Below are positions 6,539 to 12,236 of a stretch of DNA of 12,236 nt, piece by piece. Position 1 is the first letter of the stretch. Each line of letters begins with the position of its first letter. The stretch is from DASSKP01 sp035695045 (lineage in GTDB: Bacteria; Actinomycetota; Actinomycetes; JAFAQI01), in the NCBI GenBank assembly GCA_035695045.1, contig DASSEX010000015.1, positions 1 to 12,236 on the forward strand. The letters run 5' to 3'. The position numbers were made by a program, and so were the translations under genes. The notes beneath the pieces are model-generated. The model had not been told where the DNA came from and did not search any database. It saw only the letters and a list, made by a program, of their open reading frames with translations.

Positions 6539-7087
6539 TCAGACCGCAAGGCCACCGGTGGCATGCGGCGAGACCTTGACCACGGGTGCGCCCAGCCCGG
6601 ACCACTCGGCTTCGCGGATCGCCCGCATCGCAGCCTTCCGCTGCTCGGCGTCGAGCCGGTCGATGAACAAGATGCCGTCGAGGTGGTCGACCTCGTGCTG
6701 GATGCAGCGGGCGAGCAGTGCACTGCCCTCGATGGTCACCGGATCACCGTGCATGTTGAATCCGGTGGTGACGACGCGTTGGCGACGCTTCGTCGGAAAG
6801 GCCAGCCCCGGAAACGACAGGCAACCCTCTTCGCCGTCCTGCTCCTCGTCACTCATCACGCCGATGACGGGGTTGACCAGGTGACCGACCTCGTCGCCGA
6901 CGTCGTAGGTGAACACGCGCAGGCTGACGCCGATCTGTGGAGCGGCCAGGCCCGCGCCCGGCGCATCGAGCATCGTGTCCGTCAGGTCCTTCACCAGGAC
7001 GCGCAGCTCCTTGTCGAACGTCGTCACGGGGTCCGCGGGCGTCGTCAGGACCGGGTCGCCGAACAGGCGGATCGACTGCACGGACAC
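6539..7087 (-). CDS. def: Peptide deformylase
   Basis: Def removes the N-formyl group from nascent proteins and is a metalloenzyme, usually with iron. All three family motifs are intact in the 182 residues: GAGLAAPQ (44-51), EGCLS (87-91; metal ligand C89) and QHEVDHLDG (130-138; ligands H131 and H135, catalytic E132). The start is a GTG at 7087, fixed by GAGGAG (7100-7095) seven bases upstream; a second GTG at 7081 would be 13 bases away. It is followed by fmt, the usual def-fmt pairing. The 59-nt gap after priA contains TACGAT (7129-7124), a possible -10 element with a poor -35, so a separate promoter is possible but weakly supported. The C-terminal extension after about residue 150 is common in actinobacterial deformylases. 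Confidence 0.98.
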   Translation of the reverse strand: MSVQSIRLFGDPVLTTPADPVTTFDKELRVLVKDLTDTMLDAPGAGLAAPQIGVSLRVFTYDVGDEVGHLVNPVIGVMSDEEQDGEEGCLSFPGLAFPTKRRQRVVTTGFNMHGDPVTIEGSALLARCIQHEVDHLDGILFIDRLDAEQRKAAMRAIREAEWSGLGAPVVKVSPHATGGLAV

Positions 7088-7146
7088 GAAACGGCTCCTC
7101 GAACGGCGTACGACGGTCGCTCCATCGTAGGCGGCAACCGGCCGGT

Positions 7147-9138
7147 TCAGCCGATCTCGAGCGGGTCCAGCTCGACCCGGACCGGCTCGCCGGCCTTGCG
7201 CGCACTGCGTACGCCGGCGGCCTGCCGCAGTCGCTCGGCGAGCTGCGCGCCGTCGCGGCGCGGCACCCGGATCAGCATCCGTTCGTGCATCAGGGCCGCC
7301 TCGTCAGTGATGACCGGGACGGGACCGAGCAGCTCGGCGACGGCCGGCAGCTCGGCGAGCTCGAGCATCTCCTGGACCGCCGCGGCGGACCCGGTGAGGG
7401 CTGCGATACGGGCAGCGGGCGGCAGGTGCAGAGTCGCCCGGTCGTCGAGCTCTCGCTCGGCGTGCCACATGGGTTGCCAGCGCAACAGTGCCTGCACCGG
7501 CCGCAGCTCGCCGGAGGAGACGATGACGACCCGGCCGCCGTCAGGACCTCCGCGGACCAGGGCGGCGGCGTTGAGCCAGCGACGAAGCGCCTCTTCACCG
7601 GCCCGCATGTCCGCGCGCGAGAGCAAGGCCCACGCATCGAGCAGGAGTGCGGCGCCGTAACCGTCGGCGGCGACGGGTTCGGCGCCCGGTGTGGCAACCA
7701 CCAGTGCCGGCCGGGCCGGGACATCGGTCAGCACGGAGCCGGCCGCGGAGGTTCGCACCGGCACACCGGGAAAGGCCCGGCCGAGCTCCTCGGCGGTGCG
7801 TCGGCTGCCGACGACGGAGGGGCGCAGCACGTCACCACCGCACTCCCGACAGCGCCATCCCGCCGCCACGACGCCGCACCAGCGACAGGCGGGAGGCTGG
7901 TCGGCGACCCCGCGCGCGAGTGGTCCCGCGCACGCTGCACAGCGAGCAGGCGCCCGACACCGATCACAGGCGAGCGATGGTTGATAGCCACGTCGCGGCA
8001 CCTGCACGAGGACGGGAGCGCCGGCCGCCAGAGCATCCTTTGCTGTTCGCCAGGCCAGGGACGGCAAACGCGCGGCCCGGGCCAGCGGATCGCGGTCGAG
8101 CGACGCGTCGTCGTCGGTCGCGCGCACACGCGGGATCGCTCGCGTCCTCGCATCGCTCGCCGGCTCGACGAGGTTCGCCCAGCCCGACCGCACCAGCGCG
8201 GCGCCCTCGGCGGTCACCGCGAAGCCGGCGAGCACGAGCGAGGCGCCGGCGAGGTGCGCACGCGCGACAGCGACGTCGCGCGCATGGGAGTAGGGCGCGC
8301 GGGGTTCGGCGTGCAGGTCGTCGCCGTCGTCCCAGACGAGGACAGCACCGAGATCGGGGACGGGCGCCCACACCGCCGACCGGGTCCCGACGACGCAGCG
8401 GACCAATCCGCGAGACAAGGCGAGAAACCGCCGATAGCGCTCGGCCGGACCGAGCTCGGCGTTGAGTGCGACGTGATGCCCCGCACCGAGAGCCGCGGTG
8501 AGCGCGGCATCGACTCGGCCGATGTCCCGGTGATCCGGGACGACGATGACGACGCCTCTGCCCGAGGAGAGGACCGCTCGGGTCGCAACCGCGATCTCCC
8601 CCGGCCAGTCGCCGGGCAGCGTGGGCCAGACGAGTCTCGGGCTCGCGCCGGCCGTCCAGCTCTCGATGAGCTCGTCGCCGGCGACGTACCGGCTGAGCCC
8701 ATGGGATGGCGGCGACAGCGGCGACACCGCAGCCTCGGTGACCTTCGACTCAGCGCCCGCATGCCGTGGTGGGACGGCCAGCCGGAGCACGTCGGCCATC
8801 GAGCCGCCCCAGCGATCGGCGACGTAGCGCGCGAGCGCGCGGATCTCCGGCGAGAGCACGACCTCCGCCGACACCACCCGCTCGAGAAACGCGAGCCGTC
8901 CCTCGTGCTCGCTGCTGTCGAGCCGTTCCAGCACATAGCCGCCGACGAGCTGTCCGGCGAACCGCACGCGCACCCGGACACCGGGCCGCGCGCTGTCGCT
9001 CTGCGCTGCCTCCACGAGGTAGTCGAACGGACGGTCGAGATGGGGCAACGACACGTCCACCGCTACCCGCGCGATCGGCAGGGATTCCGCTGCGACGCGC
9101 TCCCCTCGCGACGAGGATCGGCGACGCGGCGGGCTCAC
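7147..9138 (-). CDS. priA: Replication restart protein PriA, actinobacterial type without helicase motifs
   Basis: PriA recognises stalled or repaired replication forks and starts primosome assembly. The 663 residues show a PriA DNA-binding N-terminal domain (about 20-120, with LDRPFDYLV and GVRVRVRFAGQLVGGYV) and a degenerate helicase core. The Walker A region reads TLPGDWPGEIAVATR (173-187), without the GKT/GKS, and the DEAH box is replaced by WDDGDD (269-274). The zinc-binding region keeps all eight cysteines (C391, C394, C400, C403, C418, C421, C430, C433). Loss of the helicase motifs is known for actinobacterial PriA, so a structural loading role is likely and ATP-driven unwinding unlikely. 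The GTG at 9138 has no recognisable Shine-Dalgarno. TAGACA ends six bases before it, so the mRNA may be leaderless. Confidence 0.95.
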   Translation of the reverse strand: MSPPRRRSSSRGERVAAESLPIARVAVDVSLPHLDRPFDYLVEAAQSDSARPGVRVRVRFAGQLVGGYVLERLDSSEHEGRLAFLERVVSAEVVLSPEIRALARYVADRWGGSMADVLRLAVPPRHAGAESKVTEAAVSPLSPPSHGLSRYVAGDELIESWTAGASPRLVWPTLPGDWPGEIAVATRAVLSSGRGVVIVVPDHRDIGRVDAALTAALGAGHHVALNAELGPAERYRRFLALSRGLVRCVVGTRSAVWAPVPDLGAVLVWDDGDDLHAEPRAPYSHARDVAVARAHLAGASLVLAGFAVTAEGAALVRSGWANLVEPASDARTRAIPRVRATDDDASLDRDPLARAARLPSLAWRTAKDALAAGAPVLVQVPRRGYQPSLACDRCRAPARCAACAGPLARGVADQPPACRWCGVVAAGWRCRECGGDVLRPSVVGSRRTAEELGRAFPGVPVRTSAAGSVLTDVPARPALVVATPGAEPVAADGYGAALLLDAWALLSRADMRAGEEALRRWLNAAALVRGGPDGGRVVIVSSGELRPVQALLRWQPMWHAERELDDRATLHLPPAARIAALTGSAAAVQEMLELAELPAVAELLGPVPVITDEAALMHERMLIRVPRRDGAQLAERLRQAAGVRSARKAGEPVRVELDPLEIG

Positions 9139-9144
9139 CGGACG

Positions 9145-9150
9145 TGTCTA
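9145..9150 (-). promoter_or_regulatory. Candidate -10 element for a leaderless priA transcript
   Basis: TAGACA lies six bases before the priA GTG, the distance expected if transcription begins at the start codon itself. The last base departs from TANNNT. The only TTG-type -35 candidate, TTGCCC (9176-9171), is 20 nt upstream, longer than usual. Confidence 0.25.
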
Positions 9151-9233
9151 CCAGCGGCGGCCGACGTCCGGGGCAACAGCCGCAAGCCTGTGCGCGCCGG
9201 TCCTGCGATTCGGCAAGACCGAGCGCCGGCAGA

Positions 9234-9479
9234 CTACTCGGCGAGCTGCGCCGCGAGGGATCGTTCCTTCTCCGCGAATGCCCGAGCCTCGGCCGCGTGG
9301 GCGTGGAGGCGTTGCGCACGGTCGGGTGACGCCGTCGTTGCGACCTCGCACAACGTGCGTGCGAGTTCGTCCTCGACCTCGGCGATGCGCTGGCACAGCC
9401 GCGACAGGCGGGCCTGGAGTTGAGCGGCCTGCACGTGCGCGGCTGCCATCGCTCGTTCATCGGGCTGCGACTCGACCAC
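9234..9479 (-). CDS. Small hypothetical protein, probable helical coiled-coil hairpin
   Basis: I do not recognise this gene. It encodes about 81 residues rich in Ala, Gln, Glu, Arg and Leu, without transmembrane segment or signal peptide. Two amphipathic helices are likely: one around QLQARLSRLCQRIAEVEDEL and a second around RAQRLHAHAAEARAFAEKE, split by TTASPD. This suggests a short antiparallel coiled coil. It contains two cysteines, both in the first helix. The start is uncertain. I prefer the GTG at 9479, 10 nt after AAGGA. An ATG at 9449 would give 71 residues, and a GTG at 9554 would give 106 but lacks a ribosome binding site and uses less typical codons. It lies between metK and priA on the same strand, with TAG at 9236-9234. 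Evidence that it is real is the open frame and high third-position GC. Confidence 0.6.
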   Translation of the reverse strand: MVESQPDERAMAAAHVQAAQLQARLSRLCQRIAEVEDELARTLCEVATTASPDRAQRLHAHAAEARAFAEKERSLAAQLAE

Positions 9480-9526
9480 CGCGCTCGCATCCTTCCCGCC
9501 TGTCAGGAAGGGTGGCCTACCCGCAC

Positions 9527-9550
9527 CGGCGCCGGCAATGCGCAGCGCCG
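9527..9550 (-). terminator. GC-rich inverted repeat just after metK (possible terminator)
   Basis: CGGCGC (9550-9545) and GCGCCG (9532-9527) can pair around a 12-nt loop, about 20 nt downstream of the metK stop codon, with further G-U pairs extending the stem outward. No T-run follows. A second inverted repeat, CCTTCC/GGAAGG, lies at 9511-9491. Either could slow or end transcription after metK, but neither is diagnostic. Confidence 0.22.
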
Positions 9551-9568
9551 ACACCGGCGATGACCGCG

Positions 9569-10759
9569 TTACGAGACAGCGGCCTTGAGCGCGTCGGCAC
9601 GAGCGATGCTCTCCCAGGTGAAGTCGAGCTCAGGCCGGCCGAAGTGCCCGTACGCCGCCGTCTGGGAGTAGATCGGCCGGAGCAGGTCCAGGTCACGGAT
9701 GATCGCGGCCGGCCGCAGGTCGAAGACCTGCGTGATCGCCTCCTGGATCTTCGCGTCCTCGACCGTGCCGGTGCCGAAGGTGTCGACGAACATGCCGACG
9801 GGCCGCGCCTTGCCGATGGCATACGCGACCTGGACCTCGCATCGCTCCGCGAGGCCTGCGGCGACGACGTTCTTGGCGACCCACCGCATCGCGTAGGCCG
9901 CGGACCGGTCGACCTTGGACGGGTCCTTGCCGCTGAACGCGCCGCCGCCGTGCCGGGCCATACCGCCGTAGGAGTCGACGATGATCTTGCGACCGGTCAG
10001 GCCGGCGTCGCCCATCGGACCACCGATCTCGAAGCGGCCGGTCGGGTTGACGAGCAGGCGGTAGCCCTGGGTGTCGATGCCGAGGTCGGCGAGCTCCGGC
10101 TCGACGACGTGTTCCTGGATGTCCGGCGCGAGCAGGGTCTCCAGGTCGATGTCGGACGCGTGCTGGCTGGAGACGACGACGGTGTCGAGGCGCACCGGCT
10201 TGTCGTCGACGTACTCGATCGTCACCTGGGTCTTGCCGTCGGGCCGCAGGTAGGGAACGGTGCCCTGCTTGCGAACGGCGGCCAGCCGGCGGGCGAGCCG
10301 GTGTGCGAGCGCGATCGGCAGCGGCATGAGCTCCGGCGTCTCGGTGCATGCGTAGCCGAACATCAGGCCCTGGTCGCCTGCGCCCTGACGGTCGAGCGGG
10401 TCGTCGGAGTGGTCGTGCCGCTCCTCGAACGCGTCGTCCACGCCCTGCGCGATGTCCGGCGACTGCGACCCGATGGAGATGGAGACGCCGCAGGACGCTC
10501 CGTCGAAGCCCTTGCGGGAGGAGTCGTAGCCGATGCCGAGGATCACATCGCGGACCAGCTCGGGGATGTCGACCCACGTCGACGTCTTCACCTCGCCGGC
10601 GACGTGCACCTGTCCTGTCGTGATGAGGGTCTCGACAGCAACCCGGCTCTGCGGGTCGTCCTTGAGCATCGCGTCGAGGACCGCGTCGCTGATCTGGTCA
10701 GCGATCTTGTCCGGATGTCCTTCCGTGACGGACTCGGACGTGAAAAGACGGCGGGACAT
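9569..10759 (-). CDS. metK: S-adenosylmethionine synthase (methionine adenosyltransferase)
   Basis: MetK makes S-adenosylmethionine from ATP and methionine, the methyl donor used by enzymes such as the RsmB encoded nearby. The 396-residue protein is full length for the family. Signatures are FTSESVTEGHPDK (6-18; the GHPDK ATP site), the GAGDQGLMFGYA motif (126-137), IGGPMGDAGLTGRKIIVD (245-262) and the phosphate-binding GGGAFSGKDPSKVDRS (271-286). The ATG at 10759 gives the conserved N-terminus MSRRLFTSESV and follows AGGGAG with about 4-nt spacing. The open frame extends back into coaBC, but that part is a shadow. The 56-nt gap to coaBC contains no SAM riboswitch that I can recognise. A TAGACT at the coaBC stop may serve as its own -10. 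Transcription could also come from the rpoZ-coaBC side. Confidence 0.98.
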   Translation of the reverse strand: MSRRLFTSESVTEGHPDKIADQISDAVLDAMLKDDPQSRVAVETLITTGQVHVAGEVKTSTWVDIPELVRDVILGIGYDSSRKGFDGASCGVSISIGSQSPDIAQGVDDAFEERHDHSDDPLDRQGAGDQGLMFGYACTETPELMPLPIALAHRLARRLAAVRKQGTVPYLRPDGKTQVTIEYVDDKPVRLDTVVVSSQHASDIDLETLLAPDIQEHVVEPELADLGIDTQGYRLLVNPTGRFEIGGPMGDAGLTGRKIIVDSYGGMARHGGGAFSGKDPSKVDRSAAYAMRWVAKNVVAAGLAERCEVQVAYAIGKARPVGMFVDTFGTGTVEDAKIQEAITQVFDLRPAAIIRDLDLLRPIYSQTAAYGHFGRPELDFTWESIARADALKAAVS

Positions 10760-10812
10760 ACGACTCCCTGGACCAAGCGCTCGCGCCCTGCGCGCGGCGA
10801 ACTCTGCCCCGG

Positions 10813-10840
10813 AGTCTATCGGTCGACAGCGGTGAGCCGA
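10813..10840 (-). promoter_or_regulatory. Candidate promoter of metK overlapping the coaBC stop codon
   Basis: TAGACT (10818-10813) fits the actinobacterial -10 pattern TANNNT and includes the coaBC stop TAG. With a 16-nt spacer the -35 would be TCGGCT (10840-10835), only 3 of 6 to TTGACA. The predicted start near 10806 would leave a leader of about 47 nt. Confidence 0.28.
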
Positions 10841-12033
10841 GCCGACACGAGGTCCCACACGACATCCGCGAGCGCATCCTTGCTGCCGAGCGGCACCTCG
10901 GTGGCGGTGCCGTCCGCCGCGAGCACGACGGCCGCGTTGTCCGGCGTGTCGAAGGCGCGGCCTTCTCCCACCTCGTTGACGACGAGCAGGTCGCACCTCT
11001 TGGCGGCGAGCTTGGCCCGGCCGTTGGCAAGCGCGTCGTCGGTCTCAGCGGCGAATCCGACGACGACCTGGCCTGGACGCGCCCGGTCGGCGGAGATCTC
11101 CGCGAGGATGTCCGGGTTGCGGACGAGCGCGACCGGGTCGGGGTCGGCGCTGGTCTTCTTGATCTTGCGGTCGGCGCGATCCGCGGGTCGGAAGTCCGCC
11201 ACCGCCGCGGCCATCACCACTGCATCGGCATGCGTCGCCGCTTCGACCACCGCGGCGCGCATCTCCTCGGCAGTCCCGACGCGGACAACCTTGACCCCGG
11301 CCGGGTCGGGCAGCGCGACGTTGGCCGCGACGAGAGTCACCTCGGCACCGCGTGCTGCCGCGGTGCGGGCGAGCGCGTAGCCCTGCTTGCCGCTGGAGCG
11401 GTTGCCGAGAAAGCGCACCGGGTCAAGCGGCTCGCGGGTGCCGCCTGCCGACACGACGACGTGCCGACCGGCGAGGTCGGCGGCCTGGTCGCCTCGTTCG
11501 AGCAGCCGGCGGGCGACCGCGAAGATCTCCGAGGGGTCGGGCAGGCGGCCAGGTCCGGTGTCCGCACCGGTGAGCCGGCCGACCGCGGGGTCCAGTACGA
11601 CGGCACCGCGCTCGCGCAGCGTCCGGACGTTGGCCTGGGTCGCCGGGTGCTCCCACATCTCGGTGTGCATCGCCGGGGCGAACAGCACGGGGCAACGCGC
11701 CGTGAGCAGCGTGGCGGTCAGCAGGTCATCGGCCCGGCCGGTCGCGGCCCGGGCCAGCAGGTCGGCCGTGGCGGGCGCGACGACCACGAGAGACGCGGTC
11801 TGACCGATGCGGACGTGCGGCACCTGCTCGACGTCGGTCCAGACATCGGTCGTGGCGGGCTGGCCGGAAAGCGCAGCCCACGTCGCGGCACCGACGAAGC
11901 GCAGGGCGTCGGCAGTGGGGACGACGCGGACGCGCTCTCCCGACTCCGTGAACAGCCGCAGCAGCTCGCACGCCTTGTAGGCAGCGATGCCACCGCTGAC
12001 GCCGAGAACGACCTGCCGGCCGTCACCGGTCAT
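10816..12033 (-). CDS. coaBC: Bifunctional phosphopantothenoylcysteine decarboxylase / phosphopantothenate-cysteine ligase
   Basis: CoaBC performs two consecutive steps of coenzyme A synthesis: CoaB joins cysteine to 4'-phosphopantothenate using CTP, and the FMN-dependent CoaC domain decarboxylates the product. The 405 residues start with CoaC (about 5-185): GVSGGIAAYKA (11-21), catalytic H73 in VPHVRIG, VVAPATADLLARAA and FAPAMHTEMW (118-127). CoaB (about 188-400) has VSAGGTREPLDPVRFLGNRS, MAAAVADFRP (274-283), KIKK (290-293) and VGFAAET (325-331). In the CoaC clamp the usual Cys-Gly pair is read as Gly-Ala (TGADTGPGR), and the ADD of GRADDLL replaces AND. I recall the same variants in mycobacteria. 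The ATG at 12033 lies 10 nt after the rpoZ stop without a strong Shine-Dalgarno, so coupling to rpoZ is likely. Historical name: dfp. Confidence 0.97.
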   Translation of the reverse strand: MTGDGRQVVLGVSGGIAAYKACELLRLFTESGERVRVVPTADALRFVGAATWAALSGQPATTDVWTDVEQVPHVRIGQTASLVVVAPATADLLARAATGRADDLLTATLLTARCPVLFAPAMHTEMWEHPATQANVRTLRERGAVVLDPAVGRLTGADTGPGRLPDPSEIFAVARRLLERGDQAADLAGRHVVVSAGGTREPLDPVRFLGNRSSGKQGYALARTAAARGAEVTLVAANVALPDPAGVKVVRVGTAEEMRAAVVEAATHADAVVMAAAVADFRPADRADRKIKKTSADPDPVALVRNPDILAEISADRARPGQVVVGFAAETDDALANGRAKLAAKRCDLLVVNEVGEGRAFDTPDNAAVVLAADGTATEVPLGSKDALADVVWDLVSARLTAVDR

Positions 12034-12043
12034 GACGAGACGG

Positions 12044-12236
12044 TCAGACCTGGGGTTCGAGCTGCTCGAGAGTCAGCTTGTTCTCGTTGACCTCACGCAG
12101 CGCCACCGACAGCGGCTTCTCCTGCACGTGGGTCGGGACGAGCGGGCCGACGTACTCGAGCAGGCCCTCCCCGAGCTGGGAGTAGTAGGCGTTGATCTGC
12201 CGCGCACGCTTCGCCGCGTAGATGACGAGCGCGTAC
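12044..12236 (-). CDS. rpoZ: RNA polymerase omega subunit, C-terminal part (5' end outside window)
   Basis: The omega subunit helps fold and assemble the RNA polymerase beta' subunit. Only the last 63 residues are in the window, read directly from the minus strand: they begin YALVIYAAKRARQINAYY, continue through GLLEYVGPLVPTHVQEKPLS and ALREVNENKL, and end LEQLEPQV before TGA (12046-12044). The ARQINAYY and ALREVNENKL segments are typical of actinobacterial RpoZ, which has a longer middle than the E. coli protein. The N-terminal half lies to the right. coaBC follows after 10 nt. In actinobacteria gmk usually precedes rpoZ, but that is not visible here. Confidence 0.95.
   Translation of the reverse strand, partial: YALVIYAAKRARQINAYYSQLGEGLLEYVGPLVPTHVQEKPLSVALREVNENKLTLEQLEPQV

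Noticed and set aside
4973..7660. Very long open frame on the plus strand (about 895 codons), with similar ones at 6937-9423, 9278-11380 and 699-2336
   Set aside because: They lie opposite well-identified minus-strand genes (rsmB, fmt, def, priA, metK, ribD). High GC removes stop codons from the antisense frames, and the translations are low-complexity Arg/Ala/Pro-rich with no recognisable domain.
10760..10815. Possible SAM riboswitch ahead of metK
   Set aside because: The 56-nt gap is too short and has none of the conserved blocks of known SAM-sensing RNAs.
10760..10996. Upstream extension of the metK frame into coaBC
   Set aside because: The extension is Arg/Gly-rich and overlaps coaBC in another frame; MetK homology starts at MSRRLFTSESV with an AGGGAG just upstream.
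1..12236. Mobile elements, CRISPR arrays, tRNA or rRNA genes
   Set aside because: I saw no transposase or integrase frame, no regularly spaced direct repeats and no tRNA-like cloverleaf; the spaces between genes are too short for most of these.

Overview
The window is a GC-rich stretch of bacterial chromosome, almost certainly from an actinobacterium. All thirteen genes I can support lie on the minus strand, so transcription runs from the right end to the left. The order rpoZ, coaBC, metK, (small ORF), priA, def, fmt, rsmB, rpe, (regulator), ribD, ribE, ribBA matches the backbone known in Mycobacterium tuberculosis (rpoZ-dfp-metK ... priA ... fmt-fmu-rpe-ribG ... ribC-ribA2). GTG starts are frequent, 4-nt stop/start overlaps occur, PriA is of the helicase-less actinobacterial type, and CoaBC carries actinobacterial variants of its motifs. 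I cannot name the genus.

Right part (12236-9569): the 3' end of rpoZ (RNA polymerase omega), then coaBC (coenzyme A synthesis) and metK (S-adenosylmethionine synthesis). Middle (9479-4199): an unrecognised, probably coiled-coil small protein, then priA (replication restart), def and fmt (N-terminal formyl-methionine cycle) and rsmB (16S rRNA m5C methylation). fmt and rsmB overlap by GTGA. Left-middle (4151-2494): rpe (pentose phosphate pathway), overlapping by GTGA with a response regulator that has a receiver domain and a GGDEF-type domain with a variant signature.

Left part (2458-1): a riboflavin operon with a candidate promoter, a clear FMN riboswitch, then ribD, ribE and the beginning of ribBA, which runs off the left edge. 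Downstream of the riboswitch I see a hairpin covering the ribD Shine-Dalgarno sequence and an 8-nt segment complementary to the 3' strand of the riboswitch P1 helix. FMN control of translation initiation is the likely mechanism.

This is mostly a conserved housekeeping region. I see no IS element, CRISPR array, tRNA, rRNA, prophage or toxin-antitoxin system. The less ordinary items are the GGDEF-type regulator placed between rpe and ribD, the details of the riboswitch expression platform, the small coiled-coil ORF between metK and priA, and residue changes in CoaBC. No gap between genes exceeds 330 bases. The longest, 2175-2493, holds the rib promoter, the FMN riboswitch and its expression platform.
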